DNA of 64,000 nucleotides, taken from the NCBI GenBank assembly GCA_949358305.1, contig OX442322.1:8618001-8682000 (forward strand). Reading direction: 5' to 3'. Source of the DNA: Strigamia acuminata. Lineage: Eukaryota > Arthropoda > Chilopoda > Geophilomorpha > Linotaeniidae. The notes beneath the pieces were generated by a model. That model saw only the letters and a program-made list of their open reading frames with translations. It searched no databases and was not told the origin of the DNA. Shown in pieces: positions 12,353 to 23,143 of this stretch. The first letter of the stretch is position 1. Each line of letters opens with the position of its first letter. A program made the position numbers and the translations under genes.

Positions 12353-15300
12353 TCAATCAAGTTCAAGGGCTCTAATATGCCTTACAGAACGACGCAACTC
12401 TCTTCCATCGGGAAGCACAACACTGACGATGCGAATTAGTCCATCATCACCAGGAAAAACTTGTTTTATTCTGGCAAGAGGCCAAAAGTAAGGGTTGGTT
12501 CCCATCTTTTCAAGAAGAACAATCTGATCAATTTTGGGGGTTTGAAAAGATTTATCTCCTTTAGTCTCATAAAAGTTTCTTAACTGCATCAAGTAACTGT
12601 GTTTCCATATACTCCAAAAATCCCAAATGAACTGTCTTCTTTTCTTGTCGAGTTTTCGAAGGTCACTTTTCTTGATTGCATTCAAGGTCTTGTTGATCAT
12701 GTATTTCGGCATACCTCCCGTTAAAAAGTTTTCAGGTGAAAGGATTCTGCCGCCGTCTATATTTTCGTGTACATACGACAAAGGTCGTGAATTCAACACG
12801 GAGCTGATCTCAAGAACCAAGGTTTGTAAATTTTCTAAATCCACAGTGTGTCTCAATAAAGTTTTCCGCAATTTATCCTTTACTGAACGGACTAGTCTCT
12901 CCCAAGCTCCTCCCATCCACGGTGAGAGCGGAGGAATAAATGTCCATACAATCCTTTTCTCAGACAGAAATGTTTTTATGTCCGAACGGCCAATCAGTTT
13001 TCCCCATGACTGAATTTGTGTACTTCCTTTTTCAAAGGTTTTACTGTTGTCCGAGAAGACTTTTGCTGGACAACCGTAACGAGCACAAAATCGTCTGAAT
13101 GCCAATAAGAATTTCTCAGTGGATAAATCTTCGGACACTTCGAGATGTAAACTTCGTGTAACCATACAAGTGAATAATAAAATGTATGTTTTCTTCAATC
13201 GTTTTTTGTCCTTTCCCACAAAAATAGGTCCCAAATGATCGATTCCGGTGTGTTGAAAAGGAGCTGCTGGGGTTACTCTTTCTTTCGGTAATTCTCCAGT
13301 AGACGGATTATTTCTTGCAAGTTTAGTCCTTCTGCAAACGGAACATTCTCTTATCACAGTTTGAATGGTCCTGCGTCCTCGGAGAACCCAAAATTTCTCA
13401 CGAATTCGGTAAAGTGTTTCACTCAAATCTCCATGCATGAGATCAAGATGAGTCTTGCGAATAATTAGTCTAGTTACCCAACTTTCGTTATGCAAAAGAA
13501 TCGGGTATTTTTCGTCAAATGAAAGCAAAGACAATCTCAGTCTGCTGCGCAAACGTAAAAGCCCATCCTCATCTAAGAAATATTCGAAATTTTTCAAAGG
13601 GGATGATCTCTCAACTTCAGTCTTGTTTTTCACAGCTTCGATCTCTTCTCGAAAATAGATGTCCTGTGAAAATTGAAGAATCCTAATTTGACTAGATTCC
13701 ATTTCGCGTTGCGCGAGATCTTCGCCGCGAAAACGATGAGATTTCCAGCGCAAAATGTACGAAAATACTCTAACTAGACGGTTGAAGTTGCGAAATCTTT
13801 TGAAAAATTTGCTCAAAAACGTTTCTTTAACTTGAACATTCATAACCACAATCTTTATTTCTTCTTCGGGTAGTTTTTCTTGCACGACCTCGACTTTTTC
13901 GATTTTAGAAACGTCCACGCCGTTCCACCAAAGTTTATTTGTCATTAATGTTTTTGCATCGTGTGGTCGTGTAAGTAGATCTGCAGGATTGAACTCTGTC
14001 GGAATATGTGACCATTGGCTTGCGTCAGACGATGAAACAATTTCCTGAACGCGGTTAGAAACATAAGGCTTCCACTCATTTTTCTTCGAATTTATCCAAG
14101 CCAAAGTTATGGTGGAATCAGAAAAATATTGAATGGTTTTGATTGGATAACCTGGCAGAAAGTTATTTGTCAAATACTGACACATCCGTACACCAACGAC
14201 CGCAGCAGTTAATTCAAGTCTAGGCAAGGTAATCTTTTTTGCAGGGGCTAGTCTACATTTGCTGAGTAGCAAAGTTCTTTTTCCTTTGTTGTTGACGATG
14301 AAAATTGCACATCCAAAGGCTTTAGTGCTGGCATCACAGAAAACTTCAATACTCAACTCTTCATTAGAATAGGTTTCTAACCATCGAGGTACCTTATAGT
14401 CTTTTAATTTCTGGATGTCTCGACTCCATTCGTCAATCTCTTGCTTTTCTGAGTCCGAAATTCTTCCGTCCCAGTTCTTTGTACGTAGACAAATGTCTTG
14501 AAGAAGGAGTCTCATTTTCAAAACGACTGGAGAAATGAGTCCCATCGGGTCGAAAATAGAGGCTACCAAAGAGAGAACTTCACGTCTTGTGTTCGGAATA
14601 ATGTCCATTTGTGGAATCCTGAAAATGAGGACGTCTTCTTGCGTGTCCCATAAGATTCCAAGCATTTTTATAACTCCTTGTTCACAGAATTCGTCACTTC
14701 TCATGTGAAATCCCTTTTCTTTGATGTCATTGAAAACCTTTTCATTGGGTGTCGCCCATTTAACAAGTGGGAGTTTCCCGTCATCCAAAATCATTTTTAA
14801 TTCTTCACAATGCTTTGTTGTGTCTGTCGTGTGATCACCTCCAGAAGTTAAATCATCCATGTATATCCCGGCGTCCAGTGCATCAACTTCTTTCGGATGT
14901 GTCTCTTTGTATTGATCAGCTTGTTTCCGAATTGTTGCGCACAGGAGAAAAGGAGAGGAAATAACTCCAAATGGTACGACTATCATCCTCAAAATCATAA
15001 TATTATTCCACAAATTTCTCCACGAATAGGGGTTCTTGAAATATTGCTTCGAAACCCACAAAAAACGCAGAAAGTTCCTATGTGTGGGGTTTATCATTAC
15101 TTGGAGGAATGCTTGTTTAATGTCAGCAATGATTGGAATGCAATACAATCTGAATCTGACCATCACCAATATCAAATCTGGATTCAAAGATGGTCCAGGA
15201 AAAAGGCAGTCATTTAATGATCGTTTTCCTTTTTTCGCAGACGACGCATTGAATACGACTCTGAATTTCGTTGTTTCCCGGTCCTCTTTGATCACTGGAT

Positions 15301-17605
15301 GATGTGGAATGTTATATGTCCCTTTCTTTAGGAACCGTTCTTCAGTTGGAACTTCCTCAGCGTGGTTTTCTTCAATGTACTGCCACATTGAGTCGTCATA
15401 TCGCTTCTTATAATCGTCATTTGAGTCGATTCTCTTCAATGTGTTGGCTAATTGGTTAAGTGCGAGCTCCCAGTTTGAGTCCAAGTCAGTTTCTTGTCCA
15501 TTAAAAGGCAGCATCACCTCGTATCTTCCGTCATCGAGACGTTTTGTCGTGGCTTCAAATCGATCTCTTGTGAAATCGGATTCTTTTTCACCAGCATTAA
15601 TCCCAATTGCCTCTAAATTCCAAAGTTTGTCCAATTGTTCATGGATTTCTATGTTGCAAGTATTACAACATGAAGTCAAATCAGCTTCATCTTCGAATAA
15701 ATCCGTATTTCCGGCTGCTCCGATAAGCACCCATCCAAATAACGTATTTATGAGTCCAAGATCGTCGTTGATTTTCTTTTTGCCATCTTTAATGACTTTC
15801 CACCAGGCATCAACTCCCAAAAGAATGTCTATTTGAGATGTCTTGGCTGGCAGATCTTCGGCAAGTTCAAGATTCAGCTTCTTCACCTTTTCTATTACCG
15901 ATGCATTCAAAATGCCCTGCACTTTCGGCAAATTTTCCACTGAAAGCATTGATAATTTGAAGTTTTGTGCGTCATTCTTGCTTTGAAGAGTAACGTTGTA
16001 TACGTCGTAATCAGTGGCAGCAGGCATAGAATCGTTGAACCGTTGTGTGGTCGCAGAAATACTGCCGCACTTCTTCAGTTTTAGTCGGTTCACCAGTTCA
16101 GTTGTAATGAATGACCGATGGCTACCCGGGTCAATCATGCCTCTGATGTGGTGTGAACCTCCAGATTTGGTTTTGAGGTCAGCAACAAAAATCATAAGTT
16201 GAAGAGAAGTGGATATCGCGCACGAGACGTGTGTGGTCACTTGCGACTCCTTTGGCTTCTCTGTCGGACTTGGAGAATTGTTCACCTCAGACTTCTTACA
16301 AATGGTTGAATGGTGTCTTCCGCCACAATGCTTGCAGGAAAACTTCACTTTGCAGTCACCAACGCGATGACCTGTTCGAAAACAATTAAAGCAAAGTCTG
16401 TTTTTCTTTATCAATTCAATCTTTGCATTGATTTCGAACTCCTTTTTGCAAGAACCGCTCAAATGGTCTTCTTGACAAAAAATGCACTTGAGTGCCTTGG
16501 AATTCGCAGACTTGTTCTCTTGTCTCGACTCTGTCTTCACTTTGGAGCTTGAAGACGATTTTGAGTCTTGCGTCGCGGTGCAAGTCGTCATGGATCCTTT
16601 AACTTTAGCCTTTTCAACTTCAGACTTTTCCTTCTTTGCTTTTTCAGATGGAGAAACAGCTTCAGTGCGTTCTGCCATAGCTACTTCCTTTTGAAAAAAG
16701 TCAAGCAAAGTCAAAATGTTCTTGCAAGACAGTCCATGGACTTGGTAAAAACGCAAAGTCATTGGAGCAGGAAACTTGCTAAGAATGTCCGGCATCAGAA
16801 ATGCACCAGATGTCCGTACAGGAATCTTCAGTTGCTCAAGAAGTCGTATTGTTGAAGAAATTTTCGTCAAATTTGCTTTCAACACCTTTGTCGGGTATAT
16901 GCTTGAAACAGTCTTCAAGTCTCGAATGGATTGGATGAGAGCCGTCTGTTGCGCATCCTCATCGCCATAGTTACGATCAAGTTCTTCCCGTGCCAAGTCA
17001 TAGGATTCCTCGATCAAAGGAAAGGTGGAAATCAAAGCCGCAGCCTCACCTGTACACATAGTTTGAAGGTATTGCAACTTTTCAACACTGCTCAGATCTG
17101 GGTCATTATGAACAGAAGTTTCAAAGTTGCTCTTAAACGTCTTGTATTTGATTATCTCCCCGTCAAACTTTACAGATTCAAGTTTGGGCAACTTGGAATT
17201 CTTGCGGAAAGAAGTCGAAGTATTCAGGGATGTATTTGCACCGGAAACTGTAGACATGTTGAGTCTTCCTCCAAGGGTTGGAAGAGACCGCTTTGAAACC
17301 TCCCACCTTCTTCGGAGAAGTTCCACTCTCGTTTGTGATGATTCCAGTTTCTCGACACTCTCAAGGTAAAACGCGTGCTCACAGTAGACTTGAAGCTCGT
17401 TCAGGCCATTTACAACGCGTGTCTCTTTCAGATTTGCAGTAAGCAGAAGCGCTTCTAACTCTCCTGGATCGCTCGTCTTCTCCGACAAAGACAGCAAGTC
17501 GTTGAGAGATGAAAGTTGTGCTTCCCACCTGGTCTCTAGTATTTCAATTTGCTCCACAGTGAGTAAATCGCGTTCGGAAGTTTCTGTATCTCTATCTCTC
17601 TCCAT
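12353..17605 (-). CDS. gag-pol: BEL/Pao Gag-Pol polyprotein (1750 aa)
   Basis: A single open frame encoding capsid and replication enzymes. Domains in order: Gag (DUF1759-like, about 135-290); three zinc knuckles (about 373-385, 404-417 and 421-434, the middle one canonical CX2CX4HX4C); aspartic protease (DUF1758-like) with DPGS at about 491 where DSG/DTG is usual; RT about 780-1000 with ADIKQAF and YMDD at about 915; RNase H about 1080-1210 (FCDAS, LPRLELTAA, FSDSTI, NPADLLTR); integrase zinc finger (HHCC) about 1383-1425; integrase core with D near 1455, D near 1519 and E near 1569; and a DUF5641-like C-terminus. The length is normal for the class. The start is the ATG 13 nt after a splice acceptor. 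The frame ends 58 nt before the 3' LTR. No stop or frameshift is seen. Confidence 0.96.
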   Translation of the reverse strand: MERDRDTETSERDLLTVEQIEILETRWEAQLSSLNDLLSLSEKTSDPGELEALLLTANLKETRVVNGLNELQVYCEHAFYLESVEKLESSQTRVELLRRRWEVSKRSLPTLGGRLNMSTVSGANTSLNTSTSFRKNSKLPKLESVKFDGEIIKYKTFKSNFETSVHNDPDLSSVEKLQYLQTMCTGEAAALISTFPLIEESYDLAREELDRNYGDEDAQQTALIQSIRDLKTVSSIYPTKVLKANLTKISSTIRLLEQLKIPVRTSGAFLMPDILSKFPAPMTLRFYQVHGLSCKNILTLLDFFQKEVAMAERTEAVSPSEKAKKEKSEVEKAKVKGSMTTCTATQDSKSSSSSKVKTESRQENKSANSKALKCIFCQEDHLSGSCKKEFEINAKIELIKKNRLCFNCFRTGHRVGDCKVKFSCKHCGGRHHSTICKKSEVNNSPSPTEKPKESQVTTHVSCAISTSLQLMIFVADLKTKSGGSHHIRGMIDPGSHRSFITTELVNRLKLKKCGSISATTQRFNDSMPAATDYDVYNVTLQSKNDAQNFKLSMLSVENLPKVQGILNASVIEKVKKLNLELAEDLPAKTSQIDILLGVDAWWKVIKDGKKKINDDLGLINTLFGWVLIGAAGNTDLFEDEADLTSCCNTCNIEIHEQLDKLWNLEAIGINAGEKESDFTRDRFEATTKRLDDGRYEVMLPFNGQETDLDSNWELALNQLANTLKRIDSNDDYKKRYDDSMWQYIEENHAEEVPTEERFLKKGTYNIPHHPVIKEDRETTKFRVVFNASSAKKGKRSLNDCLFPGPSLNPDLILVMVRFRLYCIPIIADIKQAFLQVMINPTHRNFLRFLWVSKQYFKNPYSWRNLWNNIMILRMIVVPFGVISSPFLLCATIRKQADQYKETHPKEVDALDAGIYMDDLTSGGDHTTDTTKHCEELKMILDDGKLPLVKWATPNEKVFNDIKEKGFHMRSDEFCEQGVIKMLGILWDTQEDVLIFRIPQMDIIPNTRREVLSLVASIFDPMGLISPVVLKMRLLLQDICLRTKNWDGRISDSEKQEIDEWSRDIQKLKDYKVPRWLETYSNEELSIEVFCDASTKAFGCAIFIVNNKGKRTLLLSKCRLAPAKKITLPRLELTAAVVGVRMCQYLTNNFLPGYPIKTIQYFSDSTITLAWINSKKNEWKPYVSNRVQEIVSSSDASQWSHIPTEFNPADLLTRPHDAKTLMTNKLWWNGVDVSKIEKVEVVQEKLPEEEIKIVVMNVQVKETFLSKFFKRFRNFNRLVRVFSYILRWKSHRFRGEDLAQREMESSQIRILQFSQDIYFREEIEAVKNKTEVERSSPLKNFEYFLDEDGLLRLRSRLRLSLLSFDEKYPILLHNESWVTRLIIRKTHLDLMHGDLSETLYRIREKFWVLRGRRTIQTVIRECSVCRRTKLARNNPSTGELPKERVTPAAPFQHTGIDHLGPIFVGKDKKRLKKTYILLFTCMVTRSLHLEVSEDLSTEKFLLAFRRFCARYGCPAKVFSDNSKTFEKGSTQIQSWGKLIGRSDIKTFLSEKRIVWTFIPPLSPWMGGAWERLVRSVKDKLRKTLLRHTVDLENLQTLVLEISSVLNSRPLSYVHENIDGGRILSPENFLTGGMPKYMINKTLNAIKKSDLRKLDKKRRQFIWDFWSIWKHSYLMQLRNFYETKGDKSFQTPKIDQIVLLEKMGTNPYFWPLARIKQVFPGDDGLIRIVSVVLPDGRELRRSVRHIRALELD

Positions 17606-17618
17606 CTCAAATTCACGG

Positions 17619-18466
17619 CTGTAAATTATGAAACAGAAGATAATATTTTGAACAACAAAACACTTCGCTTTAAACTTAAAAGGAATAAATTATAAACTTT
17701 ACACTTGAAAAGAATAAAATTCACAATCATTTACTTTAAAAGAACAGAATTTTTCAAAGTTTTCTTGCCCAAACGACAAAAAACCTTGAAAATGCACAAG
17801 AATATCGAGTGTTTTAGCAATCAAGGATGCCAAAACAAACGAGCGACCTTGATCACGGATTAAAAAACGTGACTCAGAAAGTCCTACACAAGTTTGAATT
17901 ATTTCTGCTGTTCGTACGGAACGAATCTAGCCAGAAAATCACTATCAGATTCACGAGAATAACTGACAGCTCTTGCAATGAGAGACTGAACAGTTTCTAA
18001 CTCCAAAAAATCTAAATCTCCCCTGGTTAAGCCAGTTATATGGAGATGCATGCACAAAAATCAAGAAAGCACTTGAAAAATTCACAATAAAATACACTTT
18101 CAGTGAATTTTCCCTCAAAACTAGCTTAGGAAAAAGCAAAAACAGCTTTGAAATACCCAATACAATACCCTCATGCAACCAAAATCTTAGAAATACAAGC
18201 ACTGAATGCAAAACACAAGAATAAGCAATTATTTCAGGGGCAAATCGGCTTTCCAGCACAGCGCGTTGTGTAATCCAAGATGTCGACCGAAGAATCTCGT
18301 TGCTTGCACAGAAATGTTCGTGATCGACGCCAAATAAATCCCCGTTGTGGCTGTTGCCACGTTGAACGACGACCATTCTAGCAGACGACGACTCACGGAC
18401 GTATTTTCCGTCAATCGCACCAGATGCACGGTTGAACGTATCAAAGATGAACCGGAAAAAACTCAC
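17619..18466 (-). other. Leader intron of BEL-A1 (848 nt, predicted)
   Basis: The donor CTT|GTGAGT lies just after the primer-binding region and the acceptor ATAATTTACAG|CC lies 13 nt before the gag ATG. BEL-A2 has the same intron of exactly 848 nt. The region holds only short open frames in mixed phases and would otherwise be an unusually long leader with upstream stops. It includes the shared CACAACGCGCTG 12-mer at 18259-18270. Confidence 0.6.
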
Positions 18467-18482
18467 AAGAAGCAGACGAAAT

Positions 18483-18499
18483 CCTGGTCACGTGCACCA
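18483..18499 (-). other. Primer-binding site of BEL-A1
   Basis: On the element strand TTTTTGGTGCACGTGACC then AGGAT, about 15 nt inside the 5' LTR. It has the same core as the other elements here. Confidence 0.7.
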
Positions 18500-18514
18500 A
18501 AAATTCTTATTCGA

Positions 18515-19986
18515 TGTTGCGGTCAGTCAACAGGAACAGAGAAGAACTGAGATGTGGCGATTCGAAACTCCCGCCAACAAACTCAAACGATCGTATAGTG
18601 AAATTCGTACGTGTACCGTGTGGAAATGCACTTGATTCGCCTCAAAATCTCCTGTTACATGAAGGTTTAACTGTTGGAAACACTTTTGCATGGTATCCAA
18701 GTGCTTGCTGATCCATTGGCCAGTCTGGGAAAAATGGTTTCCTACTCAGGACACATTGGAAATGGGTCAAAAGCAGAAAATACAAGAGTTAACATTAACA
18801 CGACTATTTTAATCAAATATAAAATGGCAACTGAATAATTACACATTATCAATCAAAAGGCACGCAACAAGCCAATTGTCGTCAAAGTACAATAAAGAAA
18901 ATACTCCGTTGCCACGGAAACGGAGGAAATGCAATTTCAAGCAAAGACAACAAATTACGAGAAATGTATTAAAAATAATGTGTAATAGCTCAAAATGAGC
19001 ACAAAAAACTCAGGAATAATAAAGTCTATCGTAACAACAAAATTCGTTAATCAAAACACTGAGAAAACAGCGAAAACAGTGATCGCTAGGCAGACAATTG
19101 GGCCTAACCAATCAAAGACAAGCAAAATGACATAATCATCAAGTTTGAATTCAAAGTCACACACAAAACCAAATAAGTAAAGATTTTGCATTGAAATACA
19201 CTAAAACTAAATAGTACAAACACCAATTGAGATATAAAAACAAAACGACATGAAAGATTTACAAATCATCGACAAAATCCAACATGGCGTCCGGTAAACT
19301 CTACATTGGCGGCAAAACACAAGGTTTGAATTTCAACACAAGAAATAACTTATGTAAACACTTTGAAATAAGTAAATAAGTTCAGGGAATGTAATTTCCC
19401 GCAAAACAAGACACTTTTTAATGAAAGAACACTTGAAATCAACCGCAAACCGAACGAAACGATCTTGGACGGCAACGCACATGCGGGGTCCGTCACGATC
19501 GCTCGTAGCAGAAAAACGGCTGTTCCGGGACGAAATTAGAGTGCACGAATCAACAGATCACCCCCAAATTAGTCTAAAACAATGTCAAAAACAATTCTAA
19601 CCATCAAAATTCCGTCCAAACGGAAGGTTAGAAGTTTGAACAAAAACCGAACTAGAACTTGAAATATGACGTCACGTCAATAACACTAGTGAACGGTTCA
19701 ACGACAAATGCACCAAATTTCACCCGAAATCACACAAATTGATAGAAAATGAATAAAGTAACACAAAATCACGCAATAAACACTAGAAATAAATGCAATA
19801 AACAATGGAATATCACATTTCATCAAACATCAGTATCTGAAAGCACTAAAAACATTTTAATAATGCAAAAATCCTGTAAATAAAAACTGAAATGTTATGC
19901 AAAATAAAACACACTTTGGAAACATTTATTCAGACACAAATTGGCAATAAAAGTAGTTTCTAAATTATTCCACGTTGTTTGCAACA
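18515..19986 (-). repeat. BEL-A1 5' LTR (1472 bp)
   Basis: Same length as the LTR at 10823-12294 and no difference found by eye. It should contain the element promoter; I could not assign a TATA box or start with confidence. Confidence 0.96.
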
Positions 19987-22382
19987 CAGTTGACTTAGCA
20001 CAAACACCACAAGTCCAATGTCTCTGAATGTTCAGAAATAGTGTTTAAACCTTAGTAGAAGCCTTCAATGTAAGTTTTAGCAACATCCAAGCAATGATTT
20101 GGGAGAATAGACTTTTGATCTCATCACAGTTGACTTAGCACAAACACCAGAAGACCAATGTCTCTGAATGTTCAGAAATAGTGTTTAAACCTTAGTAGAA
20201 GGCTCCAATGTAAGTTTTAGCAACATCCAAGCAATGATTTGGGAGAATAGACTTTTGATCTCATCACAGTTGACTTAGCACAAACACCAGAAGACCAATG
20301 TCTCTGAATGTTCAGAAATAGTGTTTAAACCTTAGTAGAAGCCTTCAATGTAAGTTTTAGAAACATCCAAGCAATGATTTGGGAGAATAGACTTTTGATC
20401 TCATCACAGTTGACTTAGCACAAACACCACAAGACCAATGTCTCTGAATGTTCAGAAATAGTGTTTAAACCTTAGTAGAAGGCTCCAATGTAAGTTTTAG
20501 CAACATCCAAGCAATGATTTGGGAGAATAGACTTTTGATCTCATCACAGTTGACTTAGCACAAACACCACAAGACCAATGTCTCTGAATGTTCAGAAATA
20601 GTGTTTAAACCTTAGTAGAAGGCTCCAATGTAAGTTTTAGAAACATCCAAGCAATGATTTGGGAGAATAGACTTTTGATCTCATCACAGTTGACTTAGCA
20701 CAAACACCACAAGTCCAATGTCTCTGAATGTTCAGAAATAGTGTTTAAACCTTAGTAGAAGCCTTCAATGTAAGTTTTAGCAACATCCAAGCAATGATTT
20801 GCGAGAATAGACTTTTGATCTCATCACAGTTGACTTAGCACAAACACCACAAGACCAATGTCTCTGAATGTTCAGAAATAGTGTTTAAACCTTAGTAGAA
20901 GGCTCCAATGTAAGTTTTAGCAACATCCAAGCAATGATTTGGGAGAATAGACTTTTGATCTCATCACAGTTGACTTAGCACAAACACCAGAAGACCAATG
21001 TCTCTGAATGTTCAGAAATAGTGTTTAAACCTTAGTAGAAGGCTCCAATGTAAGTTTTAGAAACATCCAAGCAATGATTTGGGAGAATAGACTTTTGATC
21101 TCATCACAGTTGACTTAGCACAAACACCACAAGACCAATGTCTCTGAATGTTCAGAAATAGTGTTTAAACCTTAGTAGAAGGCTCCAATGTAAGTTTTAG
21201 CAACATCCAAGCAATGATTTGGGAGAATAGACTTTTGATCTCATCACAGTTGACTTAGCACAAACACCACAAGACCAATGTCTCTGAATGTTCAGAAATA
21301 GTGTTTAAACCTTAGTAGAAGGCTCCAATGTAAGTTTTAGAAACATCCAAGCAATGATTTGGGAGAATAGACTTTTGATCTCATCACAGTTGACTTAGCA
21401 CAAACACCACAAGTCCAATGTCTCTGAATGTTCAGAAATAGTGTTTAAACCTTAGTAGAAGCCTTCAATGTAAGTTTTAGCAACATCCAAGCAATAAATT
21501 TTAAAAAAAAAATTTTGAGCTTATTTCACATTGCAGTTGACTTAGCACAAAGACCACAAGATCAATGTCTCTGAATGTTCAGAAATAGTGTTTAAACCTT
21601 AGTAGAAGGCTCCAATGTAAGTTTTAGAAACATCCAAGCAATGATTTGGGAGAATAGACTTTTGATCTCATCACAGTTGACTTAGCACAAACACCACAAG
21701 ACCAATGTCTCTGAATGTTCAGAAATAGTGTTTAAACCTTAGTAGAAGGCTCCAATGTAAGTTTTAGCAACATCCAAGCAATGATTTGGGAGAATAGACT
21801 TTTGATCTCATCACAGTTGACTTAGCACAAACACCAGAAGACCAATGTCTCTGAATGTTCAGAAATAGTGTTTAAACCTTAGTAGAAGGCTCCAATGTAA
21901 GTTTTAGAAACATCCAAGCAATGATTTGGGAGAATAGACTTTTGATCTCATCACAGTTGACTTAGCACAAACACCACAAGACCAATGTCTCTGAATGTTC
22001 AGAAATAGTGTTTAAACCTTAGTAGAAGGCTCCAATGTAAGTTTTAGCAACATCCAAGCAATGATTTGGGAGAATAGACTTTTGATCTCATCACAGTTGA
22101 CTTAGCACAAACACCACAAGACCAATGTCTCTGAATGTTCAGAAATAGTGTTTAAACCTTAGTAGAAGGCTCCAATGTAAGTTTTAGAAACATCCAAGCA
22201 ATGATTTGGGAGAATAGACTTTTGATCTCATCACAGTTGACTTAGCACAAACACCACAAGACCAATGTCTAAGAATGTTCAGAAATAGTGTTTAAACCTT
22301 AGTAGAAGGCTCCAATGTAAGTTTTAGAAACATCCAAGCAATGATTTGGGAGAATAGACTTTTGATCTCATCACAGTTGACT
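19987..22382. repeat. 140-bp satellite array, block III
   Basis: About 17 monomers, with one 147-bp AT-rich variant at 21477-21623, preceded by a caagTcc/aagccttc monomer as in several other blocks. It begins with the cagt duplication of BEL-A1 and ends with the gact duplication of LARD-2. Confidence 0.97.
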
Positions 22383-23143
22383 TGTTGCGAGCACGCGCAA
22401 CATGGATTTTTTGCTATCGCAATAGCGGATTTGCTTGAATTGATCAATTATTTAAGTTTGTGTTTAGTTAATAGTGCAGCTTAAGTTTTGGCTAAATGTT
22501 AAATGAATTTCGTGTAGTTTGTGACGTGGGAGTTATGTTTTACCTGATTTAAGCTGTCTTTCTTAAGGTAATCTTGTATTTTTCCTTTGATTCTTTGGAG
22601 TTTTACTGCTTGGATTCGTCCAAAGAGTCGCTGCTGTTAGTTCCTAAGTTAGTTCATTTATTTGAAACACTTTGGCTTAATGTATTACGGTTTTGTGCCT
22701 TTTGTAATGATTTTATACTTGAAACTGTGTATTTTCTTGTATACGCTTTATCATTTTGTCACTAGAGGGACAATTCGCCTCTTGCGAGTGATTGTTGCCA
22801 CTCGTTGCTCTAATTGTTGTAGGTTGCGCAGCAACTACACTGTGACTGTTATGTAGATTTCTAGGGTTAAGATATGTAATTTTCTCCTCTCTTTTCTGTG
22901 TACTTTTGATAGATATTAACTTTACATTAAATTCGGTTTGTTTATGTGTTATTTGGCATATTAGTGGTGAGTTCTTCCAGACACTTATTAGGCCACTTTG
23001 CAGGGATTTCAAGCAGGATTTCTCCTGCAATGCATCATCTCTTTTGGAGCTCATCACAAGTTCTAGTAAGTAGGTTTATTTGTTATAAGCTTTTTCTGTT
23101 GTCTTCTAGAGTGCCACACGGCCACAAAGCATTGCTAGAAACA
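22383..23143 (+). repeat. LARD-2 5' LTR (761 bp)
   Basis: The first 70 nt contain three inverted repeats: TGTTGC/GCAACA (22383-22388 with 22397-22402), GCTAT/ATAGC (22413-22417 with 22422-22426) and the palindrome AATTGATCAATT (22438-22449). Further on are another stem (GAGTG/CACTC) and GTAG-TTGC/GCAA-CTAC near 22830. The LTR ends GCTAGAAACA. Confidence 0.95.

Larger units (their letters stand above)
10823..19986 (-). mobile_element. BEL-A1, apparently intact BEL/Pao retrotransposon
   Basis: A 9164-bp element on the minus strand with two 1472-bp LTRs that look identical, a 4-bp duplication (cagt at 10819-10822 and 19987-19990), a primer-binding site, a leader intron and an uninterrupted gag-pol. 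Excision restores an exact 140-bp satellite monomer. Matching LTRs and an open ORF indicate recent insertion and possible competence. No envelope gene is present. It is the only element wholly inside the window that carries RT and integrase, so it is the best local candidate for the machinery that moves the LARD and BEL-C elements (inference). Confidence 0.95.

Noticed and set aside
12295-12353. Envelope gene that would make BEL-A1 retrovirus-like
   Set aside because: Only 58 nt separate the gag-pol stop from the 3' LTR; there is no room for env.
12353-17605. Many open frames on the opposite strand of gag-pol (also within 60181-64000)
   Set aside because: They are antisense shadows of a strong Gag-Pol frame, and the same set recurs in BEL-A2 only because the coding strand is conserved.
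22946-23029. Longer starts of the leader ORFs at GTG or TTG codons
   Set aside because: Non-ATG initiation is not a sound assumption in an animal; I used the ATG that lies at the same distance from the mini-intron in LARD-1 to -4.
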